From Bowdeniella nasicola (lineage in GTDB: Bacteria > Actinomycetota > Actinomycetes > Actinomycetales > Actinomycetaceae), in NCBI GenBank assembly GCA_030537895.1, contig JAUNVA010000012.1:1-60015 (forward strand): a DNA stretch of 60,015 nt, given 5' to 3'. This document shows, one piece after another, positions 1-9,874 of this stretch (position 1 is the first letter of the stretch; every line of letters begins with the position of its first letter). Both the position numbers and the translations under genes were made by a program. The notes beneath the pieces are model-generated. The model was not told where the DNA came from. It made no database searches and saw only the letters and a program-made list of their open reading frames with translations.

Positions 1-1
1 T

Positions 2-2116
2 GCTCCGCGCCCGGGTCAGCGTCAGGGGGCCCGTCCCGGTGCGCCGCGCCCGAACCCGAACATGATGCCGGATCGCTCCGCCGTGGGGCGTCCTGGCCAG
101 AGCCAGCGGCCCGGTTCCCAGGGTCGCGGCGGAGGCCGTGGCCGGCCGTTTGGCGGCCCGCCGCGCGGCCGTGGCGGCCGCGGTTCCACGCAGGGTGCCT
201 TCGGACGTGGGGGAGGCCGCGTTCGCGGACGGAAGTCGAAGCGCGCGAAGCGCCGCGAATTTGAGCAGTCGGCACCGTCGATCGGTGGGGTCCAGATCCC
301 GCGCGGTGACGGCACGACCGAACTGCGGATTCGCGCTGGCGCCTCGCTCACGGACCTGGCCGACAAGATCAACGTCAATCCCGCATCGCTCGTGACCGTC
401 ATGTTCCACCTCGGTGAGATGGTGACGGCCACGCAGTCGGTGGATGAGGACACGTTCAAGGCGCTCGGCGCCGAACTCGGCTACGTCGTCACGATCGTCT
501 CGCCTGAGGATGAGGACCGGGAGCTGCTGGAATCCTTCGATATCGACCTCGATGCGGAAGCCGCCGAGGAAGAGGACGAAGACCTGCCCCCACGCCCGCC
601 GGTCGTCACCGTCATGGGTCACGTGGACCACGGTAAGACCAAGCTTCTGGACGCTATCCGTTCCACGAACGTCGTGGAGGGCGAGGCCGGGGGCATCACC
701 CAGCACATTGGCGCCTACCAGGTCCACGTCGATCACGAGGACGAAGACCGCGCGATTACCTTCATTGACACCCCGGGCCACGAGGCGTTCACCGCCATGC
801 GTGCCCGTGGCGCTGAGGTCACCGATATCGCGATCCTCGTGGTGGCCGCCGACGACGGCGTGATGCCGCAGACGGTGGAGGCCATCAACCACGCCCAGGC
901 AGCGGACGTGCCGATCGTGGTCGCCATTAACAAGATCGACCGTGAGGGGGCGAACCCGGATAAGATCCGCGGCCAGCTCACCGAATACGGCGTGGTGCCC
1001 GAAGAATACGGCGGCGACACGATGTGTATCGAGGTCTCCGCGAAGCAGCGCAAGAACATTGACAGCCTGCTGGAAGCCGTGATCCTCACCGCCGATGCGG
1101 CGCTCGAACTCACCGCGAACCCGGACAAGGACGCACGCGGCGTCGCGATCGAGGCCAACCTCGACCGTGGCCGCGGCGCCGTCGCGACGGTTCTCGTGCA
1201 GTCCGGCACCCTGCGGGTGGGCGATGCCATCGTCGCGGGCGACGCCCACGGGCGCGTGCGCGCCATGTTCAATGAGCATGGTGACCAGATGGAGGAGGCC
1301 GGCCCTTCGAAGCCGGTTCAGGTGCTCGGTCTCACGAGTGTGCCGCGCGCCGGCGACTCCTTCCTGGTGGCGCCTGATGACCGCACCGCCCGGCAAATCG
1401 CCGACAAGCGGGAGGCTGCTGAGCGTGCCGCCCAGCTCGCGAAGCGCCGCAAGCGGATCAGCCTGGAGGACTTCGACGCCGCCCTGAAGGAAGGCAAGGT
1501 CGAAACCCTCAACCTCATCCTCAAGGGCGATGTCTCCGGTGCCGTGGAGGCCCTGGAAGACTCGCTCCTCAAGATCGATGTGGGCGAGGAAGTCCAGCTG
1601 CGGATCATCCACCGCGGCGTTGGTGCGATCACGCAGAACGATGTCAACCTCGCGACCGTGGACAACGCGGTCATCGTGGGCTTCAACGTGCGGCCCGCGG
1701 AGCGAGTCGGCGAACTGGCCGACCGCGAAGGTGTGGAGATCAAGTACTACTCGGTCATCTACTCCGCGATCGAAGACATCGAAAACGCCATGAAGGGCAT
1801 GCTCAAGCCGATCTACGAGGAGGTCCAGCTGGGCACGGCGGAGGTCCGCCAGGTGTTCCGCTCCTCGAAGGCCGGACTCATCGCCGGCTCGATCGTGCGC
1901 AGCGGTCTCATCAAGCGCAACGCCCACGCGCGGTTGCTGCGCGATGGCGTCGTGGTGGCGGACGATCTGCAGGTCGTCTCCCTGCGCCGCGAGAAGGACG
2001 ACGTCACCGAGGTCCGCGAGGGTTACGAGTGCGGTATTGGCCTCGGCGGTCCCAAGGACCTGCGCGAGGGCGACGTCATCGAGACCTGGGAGATGCGCGA
2101 AAAGAAGCGCGACTAA
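2..2116 (+). CDS. infB: Translation initiation factor IF-2 (5' end outside window)
   Basis: IF-2 is the GTPase that places initiator fMet-tRNA in the 30S P site and promotes subunit joining. The reading frame is open from base 2, so the first 62 bases are coding and the true start lies upstream; 704 residues are visible. The first ~65 residues are Gly/Arg/Pro-rich, as in actinobacterial IF-2, followed by the IF2-N domain. The GTPase domain is complete: G1 GHVDHGKT begins at base 617, then GITQHIGAY (G2), DTPGHEAF (G3), NKID (G4) and SAK (G5). The two beta-barrel domains and the fMet-tRNA-binding C-terminus follow. A strong hairpin terminator comes directly after the stop. In most actinobacteria rbfA follows; here three unrelated genes intervene. 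Confidence 0.97.
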   Translation, partial: APRPGQRQGARPGAPRPNPNMMPDRSAVGRPGQSQRPGSQGRGGGRGRPFGGPPRGRGGRGSTQGAFGRGGGRVRGRKSKRAKRREFEQSAPSIGGVQIPRGDGTTELRIRAGASLTDLADKINVNPASLVTVMFHLGEMVTATQSVDEDTFKALGAELGYVVTIVSPEDEDRELLESFDIDLDAEAAEEEDEDLPPRPPVVTVMGHVDHGKTKLLDAIRSTNVVEGEAGGITQHIGAYQVHVDHEDEDRAITFIDTPGHEAFTAMRARGAEVTDIAILVVAADDGVMPQTVEAINHAQAADVPIVVAINKIDREGANPDKIRGQLTEYGVVPEEYGGDTMCIEVSAKQRKNIDSLLEAVILTADAALELTANPDKDARGVAIEANLDRGRGAVATVLVQSGTLRVGDAIVAGDAHGRVRAMFNEHGDQMEEAGPSKPVQVLGLTSVPRAGDSFLVAPDDRTARQIADKREAAERAAQLAKRRKRISLEDFDAALKEGKVETLNLILKGDVSGAVEALEDSLLKIDVGEEVQLRIIHRGVGAITQNDVNLATVDNAVIVGFNVRPAERVGELADREGVEIKYYSVIYSAIEDIENAMKGMLKPIYEEVQLGTAEVRQVFRSSKAGLIAGSIVRSGLIKRNAHARLLRDGVVVADDLQVVSLRREKDDVTEVREGYECGIGLGGPKDLREGDVIETWEMREKKRD

Positions 2117-2131
2117 TCCCAGTCCCGGACA

Positions 2132-2162
2132 ACGGGCCGGCCCCTTGGGGCCGGCCCGTTTC
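2132..2162 (+). terminator. Intrinsic terminator after infB
   Basis: A perfect 13-bp GC-rich stem (2132-2144 with 2147-2159) around a 2-nt TT centre (in practice a 4-6 nt loop) is followed by TTT. It lies 16 nt after the infB stop and separates infB from the following SLC13 cassette. Confidence 0.85.
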
Positions 2163-2304
2163 CTGTCCGTCCTCTCGAGAGCCTGCCAATTTCCCGCCGA
2201 GCCACCCCGTGTGGGCACGGTGGCGGGCCGTCTCCAGCGTCGGCAGCTCCGCGCTCAGCGCCCACCCGGGATCAAAGCCTCATAGGTGGGGGGCAAGGCC
2301 TCAG

Positions 2305-2310
2305 TAGACT
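2305..2310 (+). promoter_or_regulatory. -10 element of the SLC13 gene
   Basis: TAGACT matches the actinobacterial TAnnnT -10 hexamer and lies 33 bp before the start codon of the SLC13 permease. No convincing -35 is visible. The rest of 2163-2304 holds nothing I can assign. Confidence 0.45.
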
Positions 2311-2343
2311 GGAAGCGTTTGACACCTTCGACCCGGAGCCCTG

Positions 2344-3750
2344 ATGCCCGCCGTTCGTCCCGTCCACCGTCTGGCACGCCCTACCCGCCTGCAGCTCGGC
2401 GGAATCATCGTCGGCGTGATCGCCTTCCTGATCCCCTTCGTGATCGATATCCCGAACCTCGAGCCGGAGGGCGAGCGTATGCTCTCCATTTTTCTGCTCG
2501 CAATCGTGTTCTGGGTGACGGAGGCGATTCCACTCGTTGCCACGGCGGTACTCGTCATCCTCCTGGAGGTCCTCATGATCTCCAGCGCGGCGCTCTTTCC
2601 TGTCACCGACCAGGCCCTCGCCGCCAAATCCTATTTCGCGACCCTCGCCGACCCCGTCATCGTCCTGTTCCTTGGCGGATTCCTCCTGGCCGATGGCGCC
2701 GCCAAGTTTGGCCTGGACCGCAACCTCGCTGCCGTCATGCTGCGGCCCTTCCAGGGCTCGGGGCGCATGACCGTGCTCGGACTCATGGGCATCACCGCCC
2801 TCCTGTCGATGTTTATGTCCAACACGGCGACGACGGCCACGATGTTCGCCGTCGTCATCCCGATCCTCTCGGTTATGACGGACCGCCGCGCCCGCACGGG
2901 GCTCGCACTGTCGATCCCCGTCGCCGCCAACGTCGGCGGTATGGGCACCCCCGTGGGGACGCCCCCGAACGCCATCGCGATCGGCGCGCTTGCCTCTCAC
3001 GACATCCACGTCTCCTTCCTCACCTGGATGATCCTCGCCGTGCCGCTCATGCTTGTGGTGCTCGCCATCGGCTGGCTTGTGATCGTGGCGTTCTTCATCC
3101 CGGCCGGCACGAGTATCGAACTTGCCCTCACCTCCGACTTTGATCGTTCTGCAAGTGCGCGGCTCTTCTATATCGTCGCCGCCCTTACCGTCGCCCTGTG
3201 GATGACTGAGCCGCTGCACGGCATCAGCTCCACGATCGTGGGCTTCATCCCGGTGGTGACGCTGCTCGCCACGCAGGTGATGACCGGAGACGACCTGAAG
3301 ATGCTGCAGTGGCCGGTACTCTGGCTCGTCTCGGGGGGTATCGCGCTCGGCGTGGGTGTCGGCGCCTCCGGCCTCGATGAGTGGCTACTCGGCTCCGTGC
3401 GCTGGGAGGCGCTTGGAGCCACGATGCTCGTTGTGGTGCTCGCCGGCATGGGGCTGGCCATGTCGAACGTCATCTCCCACTCGGCCGCCGCCAACCTCCT
3501 CGTCCCGCTGGCCCTGGGCCTCGGCTCGGCGATCTCCGTGGATATTGTGACGATCGGCGTGGTGATCGCGTTGGGGTGCTCGCTCGGCATGGCACTGCCG
3601 ATTTCGACGCCGCCGAACGCCATTGCCTACGCGACCGGCGAGATCGAAACGAAGTACATGGCGATCGTGGGCCTCGCCGTCGGTATTGCGGGTGCCGCCC
3701 TGCTGGCGTTCCTCATGCCCTGGTTCTGGCATACCCTGGGGCTGCTGTGA
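2344..3750 (+). CDS. SLC13/DASS-family anion permease
   Basis: This is a 468-residue polytopic membrane protein of the divalent anion:Na+ symporter (SLC13/CitT/NadC) family, which imports di- and tricarboxylates such as succinate, malate or citrate, or sulfate. The two inverted-repeat substrate loops are recognisable: SNTATTATM near residue 160 and STPPNAIAY near residue 422, the latter being the family SxxPN-type signature; a GTPVGTPPNAIAIG segment is also present. ATG is preceded by GGAG at 2335-2338. Its stop overlaps the GTG start of the next gene (GTGA), so permease and kinase are translationally coupled. The substrate cannot be told from sequence; carboxylate is the default inference. 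Confidence 0.88.
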   Translation: MPAVRPVHRLARPTRLQLGGIIVGVIAFLIPFVIDIPNLEPEGERMLSIFLLAIVFWVTEAIPLVATAVLVILLEVLMISSAALFPVTDQALAAKSYFATLADPVIVLFLGGFLLADGAAKFGLDRNLAAVMLRPFQGSGRMTVLGLMGITALLSMFMSNTATTATMFAVVIPILSVMTDRRARTGLALSIPVAANVGGMGTPVGTPPNAIAIGALASHDIHVSFLTWMILAVPLMLVVLAIGWLVIVAFFIPAGTSIELALTSDFDRSASARLFYIVAALTVALWMTEPLHGISSTIVGFIPVVTLLATQVMTGDDLKMLQWPVLWLVSGGIALGVGVGASGLDEWLLGSVRWEALGATMLVVVLAGMGLAMSNVISHSAAANLLVPLALGLGSAISVDIVTIGVVIALGCSLGMALPISTPPNAIAYATGEIETKYMAIVGLAVGIAGAALLAFLMPWFWHTLGLL

Positions 3751-5603
3751 GTGGCGTGCGGGTCCTCATCGTGGGCAGCGGCGAGCTCGCCCGCGATGTG
3801 CAAGATGAGATTGACGCGGTGATCGACGAGCAGACCCGCGTCACCACCGTCCCCGACGTCGAGTCCGCCCGCACGAACCTGCCGACCGACCTTCCCGTCG
3901 CGCTCGTCTGCCTCATCCCGCCTCCCGGCCCGGCCGATTCCGCGGTGCGGGAACTGTCCGAGTTGCCCGCCGTGAAGGGCGCCCGCGTTCTGCTGATCAC
4001 GAGTGCGGGCGAGCACGACGACGTCTCCCAAGCAGTTGACGCCGGCCACGTCGATGCCTTCGTGGCCGCACCCATGACCCGCGGTTTTCTCGGCCAGCAT
4101 GCCCGGTCCCAGATCGCCCGCTGGATGCGCCTGCACCGGCCAGACGCCGCCGCCCACGATGGTCCCGACACGCCGCGAAGCGAACTCCTGCGCGACATGG
4201 AGGCCTCTGCACACGTTGTCGAAGGTGAACTGGTCGCCGCCATCGAGCGGGCGCTCGGGCCGCGTCCCCGCCTGCACCTGCCCGCGGGCGTGCGTCTCAC
4301 CCGCCAGGGCAAGAGCGTCGATGGCGTCTTTGTGATCCTCTCGGGCCGGGTGGCGCTCACCCGCCACACCGCCGCGGAGGATCTCCTCCTGCACCATGCC
4401 TCGACGGGGCCGGTCGTCGGACTGCTCTCACTGTCACGCTCCCAGCGCGCATTCTTCACCTCAACGACGACGACGGACGTCGTCGTCATTCACCTGTCGA
4501 TCGAACAGCTGGACCGTGCCCTCGCGCTGGACCCCGAGGTGGGGGCCGCGCTGGCCGCGGTCGCGATCCGGGGCCTCGCCGTGCGCCTGCAGCGCTCCGA
4601 ACAGCTTCAGGTCGAGCGCAACACCCTCAACATTGCGCTGAAGAAAGAACGCTCCGAACTTGCGAAGGCGCTCGCCGAACTGGAGGCCGCTCGCCTCGAA
4701 CTGGTGGCGCAGGCGCGCTTCGCAACCCTCGGCGAGCTCGCCGCCGGGATCGCCCACGAGCTGAACAACCCGGTCGCGGCCCTCACGCGCAGTGCTGAGC
4801 ATCTGCAACGCGATCTCGCGGCGCTGCTCGGCCCCATGCCGGAGGGGGAGGACCTGTTGGCGACCGTCCACGCCGCACGGACGCGAGCACCCCGCTCGAC
4901 CGCGCAGGAGCGGGCGCTGCGCCGCGAGCTCGAAGCGATCACCGATCGGGCAACCGCATGGCGGCTCGTCACCGCGGGGGTACCTGACGTGCAGACCGGG
5001 CAGCGCGTGCTCGCCGCGGGTACTGTCGACCGATTTGAACAGGCGGCCGGGATCGGCACGCAGCTGCGCGCGATCGCCGTGTCTGCGGCCCGGATCTCGA
5101 CGCTCGTCACGTCGTTGCGCTCCTACGCGCGGCCCGACGACGAACGTGTGGACGGCGTCGACGTCGCCACGACCGTGGAAGACACTCTGCACCTGGTCTC
5201 CCACCGGTTGCGCCACGTGCGCCTGGAGCGCGACTACACGCCCGTCCCCGAGATCACCTGCCATCCCTCCCAGCTCGGCCAGGTATGGACGAACGTCCTC
5301 GTGAACGCCGGAGAGGCTCTCACCGAGACTCCGGATGCGCGCATCACGATCGTGATCGATGCACCCGAGCGGGGCCAGGTGCGGGTGCGCATCATCGATA
5401 ACGGGCCCGGGATCCCGCCCGACCTCATCGAACGCGTCTTCCAGCCACATTTCACGACCAAACACGGGACCGTCCGCTTCGGGCTCGGCATGGGCCTGGG
5501 CCTCGCGGCCCATATCGTCGCCGACCACCACGGCAGCATTGACATCGAATCCGAGCCCGGACGCACCTGCGTTCTCGTCACGCTGCCGACCGATACACGC
5601 TAA
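3747..5603 (+). CDS. Soluble sensor histidine kinase: pseudo-receiver, cNMP-binding-like domain, HisKA, HATPase
   Basis: 618 residues from the GTG that overlaps the permease stop. Residues ~1-125 have a receiver-like alternating beta/alpha pattern (VRVLIVGSG, VLLITSAG, DAFVAAPMT) but no recognisable acidic pocket or phospho-acceptor Asp. Residues ~150-280 resemble a CRP/cNMP-binding jelly roll (GVFVILSGRVALTR). A predicted coiled coil (~285-330) leads to the H-box with His337 in GIAHELNNP. About 75 residues rich in charge are inserted before the second dimerisation helix. The HATPase has an N-box near 512, DNGPG and a GLGMGLGL G-box near 578. No membrane segment is seen, so the kinase is cytosolic. 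Partner candidates are the coupled permease and the receiver gene 8 nt downstream. The ligand of the cNMP-like domain is unknown. Confidence 0.85.
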   Translation: MSGVRVLIVGSGELARDVQDEIDAVIDEQTRVTTVPDVESARTNLPTDLPVALVCLIPPPGPADSAVRELSELPAVKGARVLLITSAGEHDDVSQAVDAGHVDAFVAAPMTRGFLGQHARSQIARWMRLHRPDAAAHDGPDTPRSELLRDMEASAHVVEGELVAAIERALGPRPRLHLPAGVRLTRQGKSVDGVFVILSGRVALTRHTAAEDLLLHHASTGPVVGLLSLSRSQRAFFTSTTTTDVVVIHLSIEQLDRALALDPEVGAALAAVAIRGLAVRLQRSEQLQVERNTLNIALKKERSELAKALAELEAARLELVAQARFATLGELAAGIAHELNNPVAALTRSAEHLQRDLAALLGPMPEGEDLLATVHAARTRAPRSTAQERALRRELEAITDRATAWRLVTAGVPDVQTGQRVLAAGTVDRFEQAAGIGTQLRAIAVSAARISTLVTSLRSYARPDDERVDGVDVATTVEDTLHLVSHRLRHVRLERDYTPVPEITCHPSQLGQVWTNVLVNAGEALTETPDARITIVIDAPERGQVRVRIIDNGPGIPPDLIERVFQPHFTTKHGTVRFGLGMGLGLAAHIVADHHGSIDIESEPGRTCVLVTLPTDTR

Positions 5604-5611
5604 GGAGAGCC

Positions 5612-6088
5612 ATGCGACTTGCCATCATCGTGCTCGAAGACGAAGCCGAGGTCCGCCAGGCGCTCGCCCGTGACCTCACCGACGTCGCGGCGGTTGCGCG
5701 CGTCGAGTTCGCCGAGGACGTTCCCGATGCCAGGGAGGTCCTTGCCGAGATCGCGGCTGACGGCGACGTGCTTGCCCTCGTGCTCGCCGATCACCGGCTG
5801 CCCGGCCAGACTGGCGTGGATTTCCTCGTCGAGCTCCAGGCCGATCCCGAGACGGCGACGGCCCGCACGGTCCTTGTGACCGGCCAGGCGGATCAGGACG
5901 ACACGATCCGCGCGGTGAATCAGGCGGGCCTGGACCACTACATTGCGAAACCGTGGCGCGCCGAGCAGCTGCACGACGTCGTGCGCACCCAGCTCACCGA
6001 CTACGTGCTGGAGGCCGGACTCGACCCGCTCCCGCACCTGCGGATCCTCGATGGTGTGCGGGTCATGGATTCGATGCGGCGAGGCTAG
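5612..6088 (+). CDS. Single-domain response regulator
   Basis: 158 residues. The receiver domain has the full set of active-site residues: acidic pair in VLEDEAEV, phospho-acceptor Asp60 in LADHRLPG, the Thr of LVTGQA, and Lys113 in IAKPW. After residue ~120 there is only a short ~35-residue tail with no DNA-binding or enzymatic output domain, so it probably acts by protein contact or in a phosphorelay. AGGAGA sits just before the ATG, and the gene is 8 nt behind the histidine kinase, which is its obvious phosphodonor. Confidence 0.88.
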   Translation: MRLAIIVLEDEAEVRQALARDLTDVAAVARVEFAEDVPDAREVLAEIAADGDVLALVLADHRLPGQTGVDFLVELQADPETATARTVLVTGQADQDDTIRAVNQAGLDHYIAKPWRAEQLHDVVRTQLTDYVLEAGLDPLPHLRILDGVRVMDSMRRG

Positions 6089-6117
6089 CCGCGTGGCTCG
6101 CGAGGCGGACCATCACC

Positions 6118-6123
6118 TACGCT
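6118..6123 (+). promoter_or_regulatory. -10 element of rbfA, leaderless spacing
   Basis: TACGCT lies 6 nt before the rbfA ATG at 6130, with no Shine-Dalgarno sequence. Transcription would start at or next to the A of ATG, giving a leaderless mRNA and separating rbfA from the two-component genes. Confidence 0.5.
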
Positions 6124-6129
6124 AGGGGT

Positions 6130-6552
6130 ATGGCAGATCAACAACGCGCCCGCCGGCTGGCCGAACGTATCAAGGTCATCGTCGCCGAAGTCCTTGACCG
6201 CCGGGTGAAGGACCCACGCCTGGGCTTCGTCACGATCACCGACGTACGGGTGACCGGCGACCTGCAACACGCCACCGTGTTTTACACAGTGTTGGGCGAC
6301 AACGTCGAGGAGAGCGCCGCCGCGCTCCACTCCGCGCGCGGACTCATCCGTTCGGAGGTCGGTAAGGGGACGGGCGTGCGCCTCACCCCCACGCTCGAGT
6401 TCGTGGCCGACGCGCTGCCCCAATCCGCCGCCCAGATCGACGAGGCGCTGCGCCGCGCCGCCGAGGCCGACGCCGCGCTCGCCGAATCCGCTCACGGCAA
6501 GCCCTACGCGGGTGAAGCCAATCCCTACCGCACGCCGCACGCCGATGAGTGA
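6130..6552 (+). CDS. rbfA: 30S ribosome-binding factor A
   Basis: 140 residues with the RbfA KH-type fold, used in late 30S maturation and in processing of the 16S rRNA 5' end. Characteristic are the N-terminal [15 protein letters not shown] helix, [16 protein letters not shown], and FYTVLGD. The start is the ATG at 6130 because the family begins here and the leaderless-type -10 lies just upstream; the frame stays open to 5953 but that part has no similarity to the family. The 3' end overlaps truB (ATGAGTGA). Confidence 0.95.
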   Translation: MADQQRARRLAERIKVIVAEVLDRRVKDPRLGFVTITDVRVTGDLQHATVFYTVLGDNVEESAAALHSARGLIRSEVGKGTGVRLTPTLEFVADALPQSAAQIDEALRRAAEADAALAESAHGKPYAGEANPYRTPHADE

Positions 6553-7429
6553 GGTGGGGTTCGTCCTCGTGGACAAACCCACCGGCCCCACCTCCCACCG
6601 CGTCGTCGCCACCCTGCGCCGCACCCTCGCTACCCGAAAGATCGGGCACGCGGGCACTCTCGACCCGATGGCGAGCGGCCTCCTCCTGTGTGGGGTCGGG
6701 CGCGCGACGCGCCTACTGACCTACCTGGTGGGCTTAGATAAGACCTACGAGGCCGTCATCCGCTTCGGTGAGGTGTCCGACACCGACGACGCCGAGGGCA
6801 CGGTAACGCCCTTCGCCGCCGCCGACCATCTTCGCGAGGCCGACGTCCAGACCGCGCTGGCCGCCTTTCGGGGAGAGATCTCGCAGCGCCCCTCGGCCGT
6901 TTCCGCCATCAAGGTGGACGGCCAACGAGCCTACGCCCGCGTGCGTGCGGGGGAGGACGTGCAGCTCGCCGAACGCCCGGTTACCGTGCATTCCCTCACC
7001 CTGAGTGGCCCGCCTACGGCTGCGACGCCGCACACGCTCGATGTGCGCATCACGGCCCGCGTATCCTCGGGCACCTATATTCGGGCGCTCGCGCGGGACC
7101 TCGGGGAGGAGCTCGGCGTGGGCGGCCACCTCACTGAGCTGCGCCGCACCGCCGTCGGCCCGTTCACCGAGGGGGACCCCCTGGAGGCACCTCGTGTGCG
7201 CAGTCCGCTGGAGGTCATGGGCCGGCTTTACCCCATCCGCGAGGTGAGTGCGACCGAGGCGGTCGACCTCGGCTACGGGCGGTCCCTCGAGGCCGGCCCC
7301 GAGGACGAGTCCGCAGACACCACCGAGAAGAATGCCCTCACGCTGGCGGTCCACGACGGTCGGCTCGTTGCCGTCCTCACACCGCGCGGAGGCCGGGCAC
7401 ACCCGGTGCTCGTTCTGGAGGCACGATGA
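6545..7429 (+). CDS. truB: tRNA pseudouridine(55) synthase
   Basis: 294 residues. TruB isomerises U55 in the T-loop of elongator tRNAs. The N-terminal DKPTGPTSH motif and the catalytic-Asp motif GTLDPMASG are intact; [12 protein letters not shown] and the short C-terminal PUA-like region follow. The start ATG overlaps the rbfA stop by 8 nt and the stop overlaps ribF, so rbfA-truB-ribF is one coupled operon. Actinobacterial order is the same. Confidence 0.96.
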   Translation: MSEVGFVLVDKPTGPTSHRVVATLRRTLATRKIGHAGTLDPMASGLLLCGVGRATRLLTYLVGLDKTYEAVIRFGEVSDTDDAEGTVTPFAAADHLREADVQTALAAFRGEISQRPSAVSAIKVDGQRAYARVRAGEDVQLAERPVTVHSLTLSGPPTAATPHTLDVRITARVSSGTYIRALARDLGEELGVGGHLTELRRTAVGPFTEGDPLEAPRVRSPLEVMGRLYPIREVSATEAVDLGYGRSLEAGPEDESADTTEKNALTLAVHDGRLVAVLTPRGGRAHPVLVLEAR

Positions 7430-8361
7430 GCTGCGTTGCGACCCTCGGCATGTTCGACGGCGTGCACCGCGGCCACCTGGCCGTACTCGCGGTGGCCCGT
7501 GAGGAAGCCGACCGGCGGGGCGTGCCGCTGACCGTCCTCACCTTTGACCCCCACCCGGTGAAGGTGCACCGCCCCGAGCACTACCTCACCGAGGTCACCA
7601 CCCTGGAGCACCGCACCGACCTGTTGCGAGCCGCCGGCGCCGACGACGTCCGCATCGTGCCCTACACCCTCGAATTCGCGCAGCAGAGCCCGGCCGAATT
7701 CACGCGCAACTACTTCGTAAACGCCCTCAAGGCCGTGTGCGTCGTCGAGGGGGAGGACGTGCGTTTCGGGCAGGGCAACAGCGGCGACGCCGCCCGCCTG
7801 CGCGAGCTTGGCGCCGCCCAGGGATTCGACGTACTCATCGTCTCCGATCTGCTGGACCCCGTAAGCGGGAGACGCTGGTCCTCTACCTGGGTGCGTGAAG
7901 CACTGCTCGCGGGCGACGTGCGCGAGGCCGCCTACGTGCTCGGCCGACCGCACCGCGTCCGCGGGATCGTCGAACATGGGCAAAAGCGCGGCCGTGAGCT
8001 CGGCTTTCCGACCGCCAATGTGCACGCGCACGGGGTCGGCGTCGTCCCGAAAGATGGCGTGTACGCGGGTTGGCTGCACGTGGAGGGCGAGCGCCTGCCC
8101 GCCGCCATCTCGGTGGGGACGAACCCGCACTTCGACGGCGTGCGTCGCACCGTGGAAGCGCACGTTCTTGGCCGCGCAGACCTCAACCTGTACGGCGATG
8201 AGGTGGAAGTCGAGTTCACCGACCGCATTCGCGACATGTTGAGCTTCGATTCCCTTGAGGGGCTGCTCACTGAAATGGACCGTGACCTCGCCGCCACCTC
8301 GGCGATCCTGGGCGTCGCCCAGGCGACTCGTGTTGATCCGAGCTCCGTGACAGCCTCGTAA
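7426..8361 (+). CDS. ribF: Bifunctional riboflavin kinase / FAD synthetase
   Basis: 311 residues. The N-terminal nucleotidyltransferase domain (GMFDGVHRGH, a HxGH-type site; TFDPHPVKV) makes FAD from FMN and ATP. The C-terminal flavokinase domain (GRELGFPTAN, GVYAGW) phosphorylates riboflavin. The protein begins almost directly at the first beta strand, lacking the ~15-20 residue leader common in homologues, but the 4-nt ATGA overlap with truB fixes the start. No FMN riboswitch is visible, as expected for a coupled downstream gene. Confidence 0.95.
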   Translation: MSCVATLGMFDGVHRGHLAVLAVAREEADRRGVPLTVLTFDPHPVKVHRPEHYLTEVTTLEHRTDLLRAAGADDVRIVPYTLEFAQQSPAEFTRNYFVNALKAVCVVEGEDVRFGQGNSGDAARLRELGAAQGFDVLIVSDLLDPVSGRRWSSTWVREALLAGDVREAAYVLGRPHRVRGIVEHGQKRGRELGFPTANVHAHGVGVVPKDGVYAGWLHVEGERLPAAISVGTNPHFDGVRRTVEAHVLGRADLNLYGDEVEVEFTDRIRDMLSFDSLEGLLTEMDRDLAATSAILGVAQATRVDPSSVTAS

Positions 8362-8374
8362 GGTTCGCTAGGCT
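8347..8374 (+). promoter_or_regulatory. Promoter of the amino-acid antiporter gene
   Basis: GTGACA (8347-8352) and TAGGCT (8369-8374) are 16 bp apart, overlapping the 3' end of ribF. The leader of about 27 nt carries the Shine-Dalgarno AGAAGGG before the ATG at 8408. Confidence 0.5.
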
Positions 8375-8407
8375 GGAATCCCCTCCCCACAACAGAAGGG
8401 CTGTTCC

Positions 8408-9874
8408 ATGTCAGATCACGCGCCCACACGTCACGTCGGAGGCCTCGCCCTACCGGCTCTCACGGCCCTCGTCGTGGGATCGATGATCGGCGGCGGCATT
8501 TTTGGGCTCCCCTCCCAGATGGCGAGATCTGCTGCACCCGGACCCCTGCTCATCGGCTGGTGTATCACCGGTATCGGGATGCTGACGCTCGCCCTGAGCT
8601 TCCAATCCCTCGCCATGCGTTTCCCAAGTCTGGACGGCGGGGTCTACGGCTATGCGCGCGCCGGCTTCGGCAACTACGTGGGCTTCTGCTCCGCAATGGG
8701 CTATTGGATTGGCGTCTGGCTCGGCAACGTCGGCTTCCTCGTCCTCCTCATGAGCTCGGTGGGGACTTTCGTTCCAGCCTTTGAAGGCGGCAACACGCCG
8801 CTCGCGATCGTGGTCGCCTCGATTCTTCTGTGGGTCGTACACTTCCTCGTGCTCCGCGGGGTCGAACAGGCCGCGATCGTGAACGTGATCGTTACCATCG
8901 CGAAGGTCGTACCGCTCATCGTCTTCATCGTCGTCACGGTGTTTTCCTTCAAGATAGGACTCCTCTCGGAGAACTTCTGGGGTCAGGGCTTGCCCGTCTA
9001 CCTGGACGGCGAAACCGAGACCGTGACCCTGGGATCGACCGCCTCGCAGATAGCCGGGATGATGCTGATCACCGTATGGGTGTTCTCCGGCGTGGAAGGT
9101 GCCTCGATCTTCTCTCGGCGTGCACGCCACCGACGCGACGTCGGGCGGGCCACCGTCATCGGCTTCCTCTTCGTGCTGGTTCTGCTGATCGCCGTGAATC
9201 TCCTCAGCTACGGCGTCATGCATCAAACGGAACTCTCCGGTGTGCCGGATCCGTCGCTGGCCGGTGTGTTCGCCGCTGTGGTCGGCCCCTGGGGCGCCAA
9301 GTTCATTTCCGCCGGCCTCGTCATTTCCCTGAGCGGCGTGCTCCTCAGCTGGGTCCTGCTGTCGACGGAAATCCTGCGCATGCCCGCCGTTGAGGGGATC
9401 ATCCCCGAGCGGATCGGGCGCCTGAACGCGCACGGCACCCCGACGATCGCGCTGTGGGCCTCGAATCTCTGCGTGCAGGGCATGCTCGCCTTCACGCTCA
9501 TCTCCGAGGGGACCTACGAGTTCCTGATCTTGCTGGCCTCAGCGACGTTCCTCATTCCCTACACCTTTGTGGCGCTCTTCCAGTTGAAGAGTTCGCTTGC
9601 CCCCTCAGAGGACGGCGGCCAGGTGCGGCGCCGACGCGACACGCTCCTCGGAGTCGTCGCGACGATCTACGGTTTTTGGCTCATCTACGCGGGCGGTCTG
9701 ACCTACCTGTACGGCTCGCTCACCGCCTACCTGGTACTCACGCCCCTCTACCTGGCGGCGCAGCGCCAGGCGGGCAAGAAGATTCGCTTCACGGCCCTCG
9801 AATGGGGGTGGCTCGTCATCCTCGTGGCCGGCGCGGCCCGGTTCATCAGCCTGCTCGTCACCGGCCAGGTCTGA
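8408..9874 (+). CDS. APC-superfamily amino-acid antiporter, ArcD/basic amino-acid type
   Basis: 488 residues with about twelve or thirteen hydrophobic segments. The N-terminal GSMIGGGIFGLPSQMA is the TM1 substrate-binding signature of the APA family. VFSGVEGASIFSRRAR, near residue 225-240, is typical of arginine/ornithine and lysine/cadaverine exchangers of the ArcD/YjdE group. Exchange of a basic amino acid for its product is inferred; no arc genes are nearby to confirm it. It has its own promoter and lies between ribF and rpsO, where actinobacteria normally have no transporter, so it may be a lineage-specific insertion. Substrate uncertain. Confidence 0.85.
   Translation: MSDHAPTRHVGGLALPALTALVVGSMIGGGIFGLPSQMARSAAPGPLLIGWCITGIGMLTLALSFQSLAMRFPSLDGGVYGYARAGFGNYVGFCSAMGYWIGVWLGNVGFLVLLMSSVGTFVPAFEGGNTPLAIVVASILLWVVHFLVLRGVEQAAIVNVIVTIAKVVPLIVFIVVTVFSFKIGLLSENFWGQGLPVYLDGETETVTLGSTASQIAGMMLITVWVFSGVEGASIFSRRARHRRDVGRATVIGFLFVLVLLIAVNLLSYGVMHQTELSGVPDPSLAGVFAAVVGPWGAKFISAGLVISLSGVLLSWVLLSTEILRMPAVEGIIPERIGRLNAHGTPTIALWASNLCVQGMLAFTLISEGTYEFLILLASATFLIPYTFVALFQLKSSLAPSEDGGQVRRRRDTLLGVVATIYGFWLIYAGGLTYLYGSLTAYLVLTPLYLAAQRQAGKKIRFTALEWGWLVILVAGAARFISLLVTGQV

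Noticed and set aside
8341..8408. FMN riboswitch near ribF
   Set aside because: ribF is coupled to truB by 4 nt, and the bases after it hold only the next promoter.
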